A stretch of 64,000 bases of DNA from Brachionus manjavacas (GCA_019054805.1 JAHQIY010000023.1:744001-808000); one strand, 5' to 3'. Shown: positions 43,015-54,566, counted from the stretch's first letter. Translations and numbers: made by a program. The notes: a model not told the origin generated them from the sequence alone.

Positions 43015-43345
43015 ATTGCTGCTTATTCTATCTTCTTTCTCTAGAGTTTCTTTATAGTCGCTACTTACGTCTTTCGACGCCATTATTTATAGTCCCTTTG
43101 ACTTGCGAGTCCTTACACGTTCTCATAGGGAGATAACCTTGTTAGGGTTAATGCCAGGTTCCATTTTTTAGACTAATGGTAACAACCATCTAGAAAAATG
43201 ATTTGCTGATGAGCTCAAACAAGGAGGCAAATAGAAGCAAAACACTGAAAGCACAATCTCAAATCCATAATCTTTTATTTTTTAAACGTTACATTTATTT
43301 AACTTGACTAGGATTCAAACCAGGACTCTCAGTCCTAATGAAATT
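43015..43345 (-). mobile_element. Candidate SINE (box B-like head, conserved-looking body)
   Basis: Read on the minus strand, a box B-like GGTTTGAATCC near 43,320 is followed by an AT-rich gap and a less AT-rich body that includes GGTTATCTCCCTATGAGAAC and GACTATAAATAATGGCGTCG. Base composition differs from the flanks. No box A, target-site duplication or second copy was found, so this is a weak call. Confidence 0.3.
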
Positions 43346-43771
43346 GAATGAGTTTATTTTTTGTTTGGAAATTTGAAAAAAATATTGAAAATTCTTTTTT
43401 AACTTTTAAACAATTTAACTATCTCATTTTTTTTTACTACAATAGCTTTTTTCTAAATAGACGAAAAATTTCCAAAATAAGAAAATAATTTCAAATTAGC
43501 TGAGCAATTTTTAGACCAGCTCATCAGGTGAACCATAGTTTACCTTTGAGACTCGACTCGAAAAACTTTGTTTTCTTCTAATAAGATTTTGACTTTAGTC
43601 ATAATTTACTAACGGAAAACAGGGCGTAGATAGATTTTTAAACTTCAAAAATTATCTTTAAGGATCATCATTTCACAAACCCAAAGTCAAAATTTATAAA
43701 AAAAGCAAAGTTTTTCATGCTTGCAATATTAACTTAAAATTATTTTTTTTTTCGAAATTGAAAAAAATATC

Positions 43772-43992
43772 TTAACACTAGAAGCACCAACGAGTCAAAA
43801 TGACTCTTTTTTGATTTTTGGTCGCTGAAATCTAAGTCAATTTTTGCTATTTGAGCACAATTTTTTTTTTCAGCATAAAAATAAGAATAACTTTCTAAAT
43901 TAACTAAATTCAAATAAAAAAAAATATTTCCTTTGTACAAAATCAAGTATATACTACTAGAAGCACCAAAAGGAGTCATTTTGACTCGTTTT
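43772..43992. repeat. Two piggyBac-like terminal motifs
   Basis: TTAA at 43,772-43,775 is followed by CACTAGAAGCACCAACGAGT and a palindromic AAAATGACTC. A second, directly oriented CTAGAAGCACCA with GGAGTCATTTTGACTCG lies at about 43,957-43,988. TTAA next to CACTAG/CCCTAG-type ends with AGTCATTTTGACT subterminal words recalls piggyBac elements. No transposase is present. Confidence 0.35.
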
Positions 43993-44298
43993 TTAATTAA
44001 AATTTTGAATTTATCTATGTTACAGTCAAAGCGCGAAATTGGGCATTACGCGAAATGCCAATGACAAAAAATAAACTAGTTGATAAAACTAAGTTTGCAA
44101 AATGACTGATCTTTTTGTGAAATAACATGGCAAAATATAAAAAACTATAAAAAACAAGAAAATTCTGATATAATTTACTAAATGACATGGCAAAATATAA
44201 AATTATAAAAATTTTATTAAATAAAAAAGCGAAATATTAACTTTTTAATTTTAAACAATTTAATTGAAAATTTTTAAATTGAATTATTTCTTTTATTA

Positions 44299-46023
44299 AT
44301 GTTGTATGTGTATGAATTGGTTATTGTTGCAATTGAAGATATGTATGATGTAGTTCTTAAGTTACATGTTGCTGTCGGGTATCAAGGACGAGTTGGCATT
44401 CTAAAAGAAGCTATTAAATTTTATGCTAATGTTACTAGACCGATAGTCGATATGTTCTTAGATTATTCGGAAGAATATAATATAAAAAAAAAAGAAAAAA
44501 AGAATCATGGTCTAGTAGTGAAGCCGATTGAATCGTCTAATTTCAATTCACGCATGCAAATCGATCTAATTGACTTACGTACTCTAATAGATGGTGAATA
44601 TTGTTGGATCCTCAATTGTCAAGATCATCTCACAAAAGCATGTTGGCTGAAGCCATTAAAATCCAAGACAGCTAATGAAGTAACTATAGCTTTAATTGAA
44701 GTCTTTGGCTTATTTGGTGCTCCACAAATATTACAAAGTGATAACGGTATTACAAAGTGACATCTGTTGTTTCAGATGATTTGCTAAAGTTAAGAGACGA
44801 GTTAAATCCGAAAAGAAAAGCCCCTAAACCTGAGCCTGAGTACGACGAACCTGATCAAGATCAAGAAAATCTAAATCCAATACAAACAAGGGAGAAACAA
44901 ATAAAGAAAGCGAGATTGAACGCTGTTACTGGCCAAAAAAAAACAATAAAAAAAATGTTAAGCAGGAATTATAGTTTCAATAGTTTATTAATTGATTTTA
45001 GAAGGTTTGAGCGAACTCTTTTGCCTTCAAGTTAGTTGGTAGTTTAATTAATCAGTTTATAATATTTACAAGTAAAAGAAATAAAATAAGAAAAAATAAA
45101 AAAGAGAGATTAAACGAGTCTGTTGAGTAATTCTAGAGGAGTATTTCTTTTGGTTGTTACTGTTTGATTTTCGATGAGTTCTAAAATTAGAGGGTTACGA
45201 TTTAATATATTTTTTTCAAGATACTTTTCACTAAGTGAGTAAATGCGATCATGAATAGTTTCAATTTGACTAAGGTGGTGTAGAAAAAGATTTGAACATC
45301 TAGGACTCTCTTTTAGTAATATTTGTAATACTTTGTATTGTACTCCATGTAGTCTTTCAATATTTTTGCCGTTCACTAGAAGTAATTGTGGAACATACTC
45401 CATGGTCGAACGGATTAACACTTTATAGACGTTTATTAAACGTTCTGTACTCAACGACCATTTTTTGAACGTAAGACACTTAATAATATTCAAAAGTTTA
45501 AACGACTTTTCTCTAACTAGTTCGGTATGATGTTTGAAATTTAAATTACGGTCTTAGTTGATGCCAAGGTACTTGGGGTTTAGAAACCCCAAGCAGGAAT
45601 TAGAAAGTAATAAATTCTTTTAAAGTAGGTGATCTTGTATTTTATCACTCAGAAGATGTTGATAGAGGTGCTTCAGATCCCCAAAATATTTTATGTGTAA
45701 TTCTTGAGAAAAAGTACGAGCTATTTAAACTAGGATGTAAGACAGGAGTCTTTGATTCATTCGTTGCTTTCAATTGCATTGAAAAGACAGCGTTAATAAC
45801 TGAGTTCTCAATTGAATTTATACCCAAAGACAAGAAAGATGAGTAGGTAAGCGTTGGAGCTAGAGAAGCAGTAAGATTACTCTCAATTGGTCATGGACAA
45901 GGCTACCTAAAATGTAATTGTACTGGTAACTGTGCCACTAAGCGTTGTTCATGTAAGAAAGCTAACCTTAAGTGAAGTTCTAAATGTCATGGCAAAGAAT
46001 TTAAATGCGCCAATTGTAAATAA
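44299..46023 (+). pseudogene. Ginger integrase-like transposase, internally deleted and LINE-interrupted
   Basis: 44,299-44,760 gives FYANVTRPIVDMFLDYSEEY, LVVKPIESSNFNSRMQIDLI, DLRTLIDGEYCWILNCQDHL, TKACWLKPLKSKTANEVTIA and LFGAPQILQSDNG: the first two catalytic Asp residues of an rve core. The part that should carry the catalytic Glu is missing. 44,757-45,035 holds a charged linker. After the nested LINE, 45,603-46,023 gives VGDLVFYHSEDVDRGASDPQ, then AREAVRLLSIGHGQGYLKCN and a Cys-rich end (CNCTGNCATKRCSCKKA), typical of this family. Stops at 45,844 and 45,973 show decay. Confidence 0.78.
44972..45590 (-). mobile_element. 5'-truncated LINE nested in the Ginger element, 12-bp target-site duplication
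   Basis: The exact 12-mer AAGCAGGAATTA lies at both sides (44,960-44,971 and 45,591-45,602). The minus strand encodes an RT C-terminal region: LNPKYLGI, a stop, RNLNFKHHTELVREKSFKLL, then 45,493-45,110 with SLSTERLINVYKVLIRSTME and YVPQLLLVNGKNIERLHGVQ. The 3' UTR runs to 44,972. Removing it would rejoin the Ginger frame apart from one stop. Confidence 0.88.
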
Positions 46024-46342
46024 TTATTTGTTTTTTAATTTTTTAATTGAATTTGACTTTTTTTATAAATGGATACCATGCAATTTAATAAATTTTCTTA
46101 TTTTTTTTTGAATTTTTAATAATTTTCTTTTTGTTTTGAATTTACAAATTTGCCAAATAATTAATGGCAATTATTGAATTACATTAAAATCACAAAATTA
46201 TTTTTTGCCATGTCATTTTCAGAAAAGTGATGGCAATAAACGAAATTTATATAAAAAAAGAATTTTTATTTTTTGACAATGGTATTTCACGAAAAATCTT
46301 GTCATTTCGCGTAATGCCCAATTTCACGTTTTGTGGGTAACA

Positions 46343-47053
46343 TATACATTGTATTGATAATAACTTTGAAACCTTGTTGTGTCAAAGTTTTTCTGAGACA
46401 AAGTCAAAGTTTTTATTGCACATTCTTTCATTAAAGTATCTTAATAAAAAATTAAAATTTAACATTCTGAAATTTCACATTCGATTCAAACCATTGTATT
46501 GATAATTATTTTTTGTCAATTTTTTCAAATTTTTCCTAGTTTAATTGTTAGTGTTATTCTAAAATTACATGCGTCATTATTTCTTTCAATAAAAATGTTT
46601 TTTATTCAATTGAAGAATATAAACATTGTAAATAAAATTGTAAATATTGCTGAAAAATAAATTTTTTAGATCATTAAAATTCGGAAAACCATAACTTAAA
46701 CTACATGGCCCCGAACCTTGACCTTTTTCTTTACGCTGGTTATTATCAAATTTATAATCGTGATAACCAAATCCTTACCCATTTGCTCCGATGCCTAAAC
46801 TCAAAAAAAAATTTATTAAATTTTTTAAAACAATTAATAGATTCAGAAAAAAAATTTTTGTTATGAATCGGACGGGTTGGTTGATTGATTGGTATAAATC
46901 GGACGAGTAGAGTTGCAGAGTGACTGTGTGTTAAGTACTGAGCTGAAAAAAAATTGTTAAGCTCATGTTCGAAATTTATTATCAGAAAATAATAAATTTA
47001 TATCAGTTTATAATATTTACCTATTAAACGTTCAAATAAAACCAAATTATTAC
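46343..47053. other. AT-rich DNA, no gene seen
   Basis: Contains a small hairpin near 46,739-46,767 (GTTATTATCAAA...ATAAT..TGATAAC). Nothing else recognised. Confidence 0.3.
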
Positions 47054-47966
47054 CAAATATTTTATTTTTAGGGGTAAATGGGTGGTATATTGTATGTAAA
47101 TAAAAAATTAACATGGGTGTACAAAATCGACTTTTATTTAAAAATATTTGATAAAGGAAAGAAAAATACATAATAAAAATTTTTGTTTAAATTCTGTCAA
47201 TATTAACTATGGCAAATGAGCCTAACCGGGTGACCTGTTTTTTTTTATTGCATATTTCGCACTCATTTTATTCAAAAACTGCAAAAATGCTCACCGAATT
47301 AGACCAGTTTTTTCTAGTCACCCCTTTACCTGCTGCGGTTAATTGGGCGAGGCCTTATTGGGTGAATTAGGTTAACCCAGTTACCCCTGATTTTGTAAAT
47401 ATTTAGCCCGAGATCTAACCTCTTTTTCAAGATATTCACCAAATTCACCCAATTAGCCCGATAATAATTAAAAAAAGGATTTTAAATGTTATTTTTAAAA
47501 ATATAAATATTTAAGATATTCTTTATTATTATTCTTTTAAATATACGCTACAACATAACTATTTAGAAAAAAATTTAAACGAATTATTAACGAATTCAAA
47601 ATAAATTTTATGTTTGATTTTTTTTTTGTTAAAAAGATAAGTTAAAAAGATCTGTCTCGGAATGTTGTATAAATTTGAAGCTTGAGTAGTGTTCAATTTT
47701 TTTTCAAAAACATCTTTTTTTGCGTTATCAAGATCTTCCATCGAATACCTTTTTTTTTAACTTCTTTTTGTTTGTTCTGATTCATTTTTATAATATATTG
47801 ACGATAATACATAATGAATATTTTTATCAAACAAAATCAAATTATTTTTGTAAAAAAAGGAGAAACAAAATTTTAAATTTTTCATAAAAAATGACGTCAT
47901 TGTGATCATTTCTGTCCTTTCACCCTAATTATGTCAAATATTTTATTTTTAGGGGTAAATGGGTGG
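47054..47966. repeat. Segment bounded by exact 32-bp direct repeats
   Basis: The 32-mer beginning CAAATATTTTATTTTTAGGG occurs exactly at 47,054-47,085 and 47,935-47,966. The interior is partly GC-richer (47,210-47,460) and contains a psq-type helix-turn-helix fragment. This may mark an insertion, but the repeat is long for a target-site duplication. Confidence 0.55.
47560..47765 (-). pseudogene. psq-type helix-turn-helix fragment (Pogo/Tigger-like transposase N-terminus)
   Basis: The minus strand reads RYSMEDLDNAKKDVFEKKLN, then TTQASNLYNIPRQIFLTYL. This fits the psq/CENP-B helix-turn-helix: acidic start, A..AK, S/T..QA...Y.IPR.t. No DDE core follows within the window. Relic of a pogo-like DNA transposon. 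Confidence 0.55.
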
Positions 47967-48479
47967 GATTTTTGTGTATTGAGGTGATACCTCATTAACC
48001 TCTTAACCCATAAAAAATAACAACATTAGACAACCGACCCATCGGATATATCTTAAAATTCTAGTTAAATTTTTTTCCACTAATTAAGACCCACTGAAAA
48101 CGATCAAAAAAAAATAAGGTCAGTTCAAACTTGTTCCGTCATCGGATCAAAAATTGTCAAACATAATTACTAATTCGAAAAATTCTACCGAATTAGCCAA
48201 AAAACTTTGAATTAAAAAATAAAAATATTTCATATATATATATATTTGGATTCCTCTCTTCAAGATTTACAAGAATATGTGGGTTGTTTAAAAAAAGAAA
48301 ACAAAACTACTGATATATTTCGGTTTTTCAAATTACGTCACCGAATTTACATTAAATACATTTAGGTTGTGTAACCATATATAAAATTTATTTAGATTTT
48401 TTGATTTGTGTTGCTTAATTTTCATTATTTTAATTTTTTATTTTAGTAAATAATTTTGGCCGAATAAGTCGTACACCTT

Positions 48480-48870
48480 GTCCGACATGGCCTTATTTCA
48501 AAAGTTTGCTTTAGACTCCCTCTTGGTAATATAAACCTTGGACATTTGACGTTAAATTTCATTTTTATTTTAAAAGAAAATAATTACACGAACTTCATTA
48601 TCTCAAAGTGTGAACTCAGAAGAGGAGATTTAATTTCTAAGTCTGAAAAACTGTTAAAGATAGACAAGGCGGTAACACTCAATCACCTAGAGATGAACAA
48701 AGCTTTTGATATATTTTTGGAATATTACACAAATCTTTGTAGTCGATATATACCTAAAAGAATTTTTTAAAAAATAGTTGTTGTCTTACTCCATGGATAA
48801 CTAAAGAAGTTAATTGGTATTGACAAAGAAACTTTTTCTAGGAATAAGCACTACCACGTACTTGGAATAC
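48480..48870 (+). mobile_element. LINE relic: end of endonuclease and linker
   Basis: Frames near 48,500-48,770 read LGNINLGHLTLNFIFILKEN, then KAFDIFLEYYTNLCSRYIPK and, after a shift, TPWITKEVNW, matching the endonuclease-to-RT linker of CR1/Jockey-type LINEs (SDHL-like, then IP.K ... PWIT). Several stops. Confidence 0.5.
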
Positions 48871-49830
48871 CAAAGCTTTATAAAAGAGCAGAAAGGGACA
48901 TGTCGAAGGTAAATCTTGAATTAATGGACAATAATCATCATTTAGCAAAACAAGACTTCCATCCAATGCATTTCGGTCAAATAAAGAATGAAAATCATTA
49001 TGACAATTTAGTCGAGTATATACGCCGCAAAGAATTCATATATGAAGATGAAAACGTCCAATGGAAATTAGCTGGTTACGAAGTATTTGACAAAATAGAA
49101 TCCATGAAAAAACCAAATTGGCTTTCCCCTTGGGATATGCAAAAATTCGGAAGGAATTCTTTTGCCAAATGTTTGACATGGGGATGTTGTAAAACTGAAA
49201 CTAACCAAAACTTTTTTTGATCAGCTAGAAGGTATGGAAGCACAGAGATACCATGAAGACTCCAAAAAACCATTGGTAGACAGTGATTATGAGAAACTGG
49301 CTCCATTTAAATCCTACTTGGAATCTTACTTTGAACGAGTATGATGATGCTGCCCGGGCTCAGAAACGACAATTAGTAATAGAGGAGATGGTGTTGACTT
49401 CATTACCGCATAGAAAGACTGTGGATGACGCAATATGCTTAATAAAGGAACAACTCAGTGGCTAAAGACTAAATATCCGATTAGCAAATAACAAGTCGAG
49501 TTTAGAAGGCCTCAAGATAAAAATAGAGCGTTTTTTATGTCATACAATCCAACAGACATAATAGACTTCGAAGTGCTTAGCCAAAAGATTAGTTCCAAAC
49601 GGAAATACTCAAGAAGGTTTTATTTATTTAATTTTGTTTCTGTTGAGTTTGTGAATGTGTTTGATAAACCGAAAGCAATTTGGACAGAGGATCTAATTCC
49701 TTTAGCAGCCAAGTGTATTGCCACACTAGAAGCGTGGCGAAAATACAATGATTTCCTTGAAGGGATAGAAGAAATTGGACAAAATAATATAGAAGATGTT
49801 GATCGGGAGATGGTGCTCTGAATAAAAAGA
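48871..49830 (+). pseudogene. Decayed ORF cluster, family not recognised
   Basis: Successive plus-strand frames read DFHPMHFGQIKNENHYDNLV and WLSPWDMQKFGRNSFAKCLT (48,900-49,220), DSDYEKLAPFKSYLESYFER (about 49,270-49,340), QKRQLVIEEMVLTSLPHRKT (49,283-49,465) and KPKAIWTEDLIPLAAKCIAT (49,537-49,821). The amino-acid mix looks protein-like and the frames follow each other with single shifts, suggesting one former protein. I do not recognise it. Confidence 0.35.
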
Positions 49831-50094
49831 GAATTTGCTGACCAAGAAGAATTGGAAGCCCATTTTTATTATTATTTTTTTATTGAATAAACTATTAAAT
49901 AAACAATTTCTTTTAATCAAAAAAAATTTTATTTTTTATTCACAATTTACTATTTACAAATAAATTACTAAATACAATTGAATATCTTGTGTTTTTTTCT
50001 AAATTTTAGACTTTTCTTATTCTATTTGACAATCGATTGTTTTATGATGAAATTTTTTGTGAGTGTCGTCCCCACTTGGCTATTCAGTCGATAC

Positions 50095-50660
50095 TCATTT
50101 CATGTTAACTACATGTGATCAATAAACTCAAAAACTCTAAAGTTTATTGATTGGGCTTCTATTTGATTATATATTGCAGTATTATTAGCAGCACCGTAAG
50201 GATAATTCATAATTAATGCACCAGGTTTTGGAAGTTCAAGTAAGCCAGAATTTAAAACCACTTTGTGCAACATTAGTTAGGTCATAAGCATAATCTTTTA
50301 CATGATGTGTCGTTGACCTTTATTTTGTTAAATCTTTTGTGTGAATAGATGTAAATCCGATATTTTTCATTTGCATTATTTCTTAGAGACCATTATTTTT
50401 TTATATCATCAGATATTTCTTTAACAATATTAATTGCATGATCTCTTATTGGTACACCTGGTGAAGGTTATTTCGTTTAATTATTTGTAATGGCTTTCCA
50501 AATTCTTTTTGAAAATCATAATTATAAGTTTTTATCATTCTATCAATTCCATAAGCATCTAATTTTGCTTTAGCCAATTGTTTGCTGTATGACCTATCTT
50601 TTATATCATAGGCTACCCATTTACCGAATCTTGTTCTTCTAATAAAGTGTCCTCTAATGT
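50095..50660 (-). pseudogene. Decayed minus-strand ORF, family not recognised
   Basis: From about 50,676 downward the minus strand reads EPGWDIRGHFIRRTRFGKWV, AYDIKDRSYSKQLAKAKLDA and YGIDRMIKTYNYDFQKEFGK before losing frame. Further down, short pieces such as TKDLTK and VKDYAYDLTNVAQSGF and, in another frame, KPGALIMNYPYGAANNTAIY look protein-like. No family assigned. Confidence 0.35.
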
Positions 50661-50678
50661 CCCAACCTGGCTCTAAAA

Positions 50679-51115
50679 TTGAGAAAAAATATCCGACTTG
50701 GCAAGCTTATTAATAGATGGTTGATTTCAAATCTCTTCATTTATTCAAAGGCATTAAATAAAGAAGCTGCAGGAGACCAAGATATTAAAATATATTTGTT
50801 TAACAATTTATTTGTAAACCATCCGGATAAATTTGCTGAGTCTTTAAATGAATATTTCCAGTCAGTCTTTTCAAGGAATGATGAACTTAAACCATATCCA
50901 ACGTTTGATATTAAAAGCAATTTCATATGTGCAAACGATATTGATCAATTGTCACTCTTGAGAAGGTAATGAAAAAACTTAATTGGTAAGATGTAAAAAA
51001 GAGTAAACTTTTTTACTTAGTAACACTGGTGCAATTTTCTTTCTTTTTTTTTTTTTAATTTATCTCGAATTTAATGTAATTTTTTGTAATTTTGCCTATG
51101 GAGCTTTAAACTAAT
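50679..51115 (+). mobile_element. LINE relic with internal deletion: linker joined to 3' end
   Basis: The frame 50,679-50,969 reads KIYLFNNLFVNHPDKFAESL and NEYFQSVFSRNDELKPYPTF, the segment between endonuclease and RT in LINE ORF2. It is followed within 60 bp by a LINE-like 3' end (GCCTATGGAGCTTTAAACTA and AATAAATAATAAATA at about 51,110), so the RT was lost by deletion. Confidence 0.6.
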
Positions 51116-51629
51116 AAATAATAAATAAGACGTGTAGACCAGACCTCGTAAAAAATTTGGTTTAAAAAATACGGGAAACGGTTAAATTAGCTTAAGTTAG
51201 AATAGCTCAATTAAATTAACCAGGTAAAAATAAAAAATAGCCAACAGGAAAAAATAACTTGTTCAAAATAACTAATTTTATTTAATAAAAAAATAGTGAA
51301 GTTGTGGGCAATTTTTTTGAGATAAAGTCACATGGCCAATTTGATTAATACTTATAGAATTGAAATTGTTTGTTAAATTATCAACATCAATTGCTTGAGC
51401 CATCATTATAATTACTTGTAAAAAGAATAAAAAAAGTGAGAGAAATTAGATATTTTTATTTGCCATCATGATTACGCTATTTTCAAAAAAATAAAAGAGC
51501 TATTTTGAAATAGCTATAATTAATTAATTTTTCTTGTTATTTTGTACAGTTTTTTTTGATAAAGCTATTTAATTAAGAGCTATTTTAATACAGAGTCAAA
51601 AAATACAGTAGAGGGACTTGTAAAGCCAA

Positions 51630-52435
51630 TTTTTTTTACTTTTTCGTCTATCTCTTACCCAAGGAAAATTTCCAAATATCAAGATCATGGCAAATGTTAC
51701 GCCTAGTTTCAATAAAGGAAGTAAACTAAATTTATTTAATTTTTGTTATGTATCGCAAACAAGAAGAGATTTGTAAGATTCTTGAGAGTATTTTAAAAAA
51801 TCATTTAATGAAATATCTTTTAGAACACAACCTTTTATCTTTGATTTTCAGAATGGTTTTATGCCAAAAAGATCGTGCTCGACAAATCTTCTAGAATCAT
51901 TAGATTTTGTTACATTACATTAGACTTTAGGTCTAAGTAAAAGTTTACCCATTGATATTATCTAAATGGAATTTTCTAAAGCATTTGATAGAGTTTCACA
52001 CAGACTTCTAATTTCCAAACTGAAGGCATATGGTTTCATAGGTTTAATAATTGACTAGATAATCGATTTTCTTTCTAATTGAAAACAAAGAGTAGTCTTG
52101 GGTTCATCGATGTCTAAATGGTTAGATGAAACTAGTGGAGTGCCACAGGGGTGAGTCCTAGGACCACTTTTATTTTCAGTATTTATAAGCGATTTATCAA
52201 AAGGCTTGAAGAATAAATGTAAAAAATATGCTTACGATACAATAATTTTATCAACAATTAACAATATAACGACAATTATTCACTTCTAAAAGATTTAGAT
52301 TTCATCTCAATATGGTCTCTTACTTAGTCTAAATTTAGACTCATTAAGAATGTTATGATCGGCTTGTGTCCGATCATTAGTGAACTTAACCCGAATGGTT
52401 CGCAGTATTTATTACTACTACTACTATAGAGAAAA
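51630..52435 (+). mobile_element. Decayed LINE RT with 3' hairpin and TAC-repeat tail
   Basis: Broken frames carry recognisable RT motifs: FQNGFMPKRSCSTNLLESLD, MEFSKAFDRVSHRLLISKLK (motif A), SGVPQG, a stop, then VLGPLLFSVFISD (motif B) and YAYDTIILST, where motif C has Tyr in place of the second Ala-Asp residue. The 3' end has a hairpin (GATCGGCTTGTGTCCGATC, about 52,349-52,368) and a short TAC repeat near 52,420. Confidence 0.75.
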
Positions 52436-53516
52436 ATATGAATTGATGTTTGCCTTAAATCAGACGTCTAAATGTATTTTGAATTGTGACTGATTTTGAA
52501 ATCATTTGAAAAAAAAACAGAAAACATTTTATATTACATTTTTGCTTATTAATATCTTAAAAATTATTTGAAATAAAAAAAAAATTTCATCTAGTAACTA
52601 AATAATTTATGATCTAATAAAAAAAATTGTATCGATTATTTTCGATTAAATATACTTATTTTCATTGCATCAATGAATTTAGATGAAATGGTTTCTAACT
52701 CATTAATGAGTCATCTTTCAATTTTCATCGATTAATCATCGTTTTCGTTGTGACTTGGTAATCAGAATAAAAATTTAAGAATGGAATTGTTTTTTAACAG
52801 ATTACAGAAACCAAGAGCAGTTCTGACAAATGCTTTTTTTTAAAAACATTTTTTAAGAAATATTTTAATTTTATCTTAATACTTATATTTTTTTGTTTTC
52901 CTCTGAAATAATATCTAATATAAAATGATAAAAAAAAGAAGTCATTGGTACTTGATTTTGATGTTTTTTTGCATAACTTTTAAACATTTCTACTATTTAT
53001 TAAAAAATTAAATGTTTAAAAAAATTGAAAAAAAAATTTCATTTCATTAAAATTGCTAAAAGAGTTTGTTGAAATTCGCAAAAAATTAATTAAAATTATT
53101 AATTAATCTAGTGAAGAAATATTGATTTGAATTAAAAAGAATATTTGTTGAGCTTAGATGCAAAAGTCTGATTGTTCTTGGAATGTCCAAATGTTAACTT
53201 GACATTCTGAGCAACAATCAAAATTTTGCGTCTAAAAATCAAATATTTATTATTATTTTGGTTCGCCTTCAAATTTTGGCGAACTTTATATACTATGAAA
53301 ATGGCACCAAATTTTTATCCTACAATAAAATTTCGAAATTACATTTTAATAAAATTTAATAAACAATTATAGACATATGACACACCTGAAGATATGTGAA
53401 AATAGAGAGAGCAAGCAAGAATATAAAGCAAGGGCAGCATATAGAAAATTGTTTATTAAAATTAATTAGACTAAAAAAAGCGTCAGACACATTTGTAATT
53501 AGCAAAAAAAATAAAA
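52436..53516. other. AT-rich intergenic DNA
   Basis: No gene recognised. The right end holds the presumed 3' UTR of the minus-strand sirtuin gene. A loose inverted pair (CAAAAGTCTGATTGTTCTTG at 53,161 and CAATCAAAATTTTGCG at 53,215) is noted. Confidence 0.35.
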
Positions 53517-54434
53517 TTAAAATTTTATTAGCGATAAAACCTTGCTACACAAGGAATTGATCTTAAGATGAGCTTTTTTGTCGGCTCTTGTTTGACCTAT
53601 GTTTAAAATGGCGATTGGAATTTTCAATTCTTCTGCTTGCAATATAATTCTAAATGCCGAAAAAACTTCCAAAGAAGTTCCCACTGATAAGAGTCCATCA
53701 CATTGGGACAATTTTTGTTTTGTTAGTTCAATTTTAGTCTTCGGAATAGAGTCGCCAAAAAAAACAACTTCTGGCTTGAGCCTATCATTTTTACATTTAG
53801 GACATGTCGGTGTTTTAAAATCGCGTATTTGTTCCATAGACAATTGGACATCGTTGTCAGGCGCCAATTCACTCTGCCTAATATTCCATTTTGGATTCTG
53901 CTCTCTAATCAATAGCTGCATTGAATCTCTTGTCAAACAAAAGTCACAGTCCATACATTTGACTTTGTAAGAAGTGCCATGAATCTCGGTGAGTCTTTGG
54001 CATCCCGCTTTAACAAGTAAAGAATCAACATTTTGGGTAACATGATGAAAAACCTTTCCTTTTCTTTCCCATTCAGAAAAGATCAAGTGATTTTTGTTAG
54101 GTCTGAATGAACTAAACTGAGGCCAACTAGAATAATTTCTGGCCCAGTAGATTTTTCTTCGATCTGGATACTTCATGAATTCTAGATGTTGAATGGGGCG
54201 GCGGTCGGTCCTATTATACAAGCCAACCTTTTCACTTCGATAGTCAGGTATTCCTGATTCAGTGGATATTCCAGCACCAGTTAGAACAAAAAGTTTTCTA
54301 GATTTACCTAGGAAATTTTGAAGATTTTCAATGTCTTCTTCACAAGGCTCACTATATTCTGGCACAAAGCACAAACTTGATAATTTTCGAATACATCCTT
54401 CTCTCAAAGCTGGCAAAATTTTTACCAATTTCAT
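53517..54434 (-). CDS. SIRT4: SIRT4-like mitochondrial sirtuin
   Basis: Single-exon ORF of 305 residues, close to the length of human SIRT4 (314). NAD-binding GAGIST is at residues 53-58, followed by ESGIPDYRSEKVGLYNRTDR, wording diagnostic of the SIRT4 class. TQNVD is at 133-137, catalytic His at 152 in EIHG, zinc cysteines at 160/163 and 211/214, and VGTSLEVFSAFR binds the nucleotide. The N-terminus (about 1-30) is basic with hydrophobic residues, consistent with mitochondrial import. SIRT4 enzymes are NAD-dependent deacylases, lipoamidases and ADP-ribosyltransferases in the mitochondrial matrix. An AG lies directly before the ATG (54,435-54,436), a possible splice or trans-splice acceptor. 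The gene follows the LRAT-like gene by 132 bp on the same strand. Confidence 0.93.
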   Translation of the reverse strand: MKLVKILPALREGCIRKLSSLCFVPEYSEPCEEDIENLQNFLGKSRKLFVLTGAGISTESGIPDYRSEKVGLYNRTDRRPIQHLEFMKYPDRRKIYWARNYSSWPQFSSFRPNKNHLIFSEWERKGKVFHHVTQNVDSLLVKAGCQRLTEIHGTSYKVKCMDCDFCLTRDSMQLLIREQNPKWNIRQSELAPDNDVQLSMEQIRDFKTPTCPKCKNDRLKPEVVFFGDSIPKTKIELTKQKLSQCDGLLSVGTSLEVFSAFRIILQAEELKIPIAILNIGQTRADKKAHLKINSLCSKVLSLIKF

Positions 54435-54566
54435 CTAGATTGTATTTTAAAAAAATTTTTTAAACAAAAAAAACAAGCAAATTGATGGTCAGATCAATTG
54501 AAGCTTTTTGTTAAGAAGATACTTTTGAAAAAGGCATTGAATTTTTAATTTATAATTTTAGACAAT

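Larger units (their letters stand above)
44018..46342 (+). mobile_element. Ginger-type DNA transposon with integrase-like transposase and nested LINE
   Basis: Inverted termini: the left starts TGTTAC at 44,018 and carries GAAATTGGGCATTACGCGAA; the reverse complement of the right end (46,342) starts TGTTAC and carries the same 20-mer. Inside are the remains of a retroviral-integrase-like transposase (44,299-45,035 and 45,603-46,023) interrupted by a 619-bp LINE. The protein resembles Ginger/KRBA2-type integrases rather than an LTR retroelement, because there are no LTRs, protease or RT in frame with it. Confidence 0.8.

Noticed and set aside
44299-44760. LTR retrotransposon or retrovirus integrase
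   Set aside because: No LTRs, protease, RT or RNase H in the same element; TIRs and Cys-rich tail point to a Ginger-type DNA transposon.
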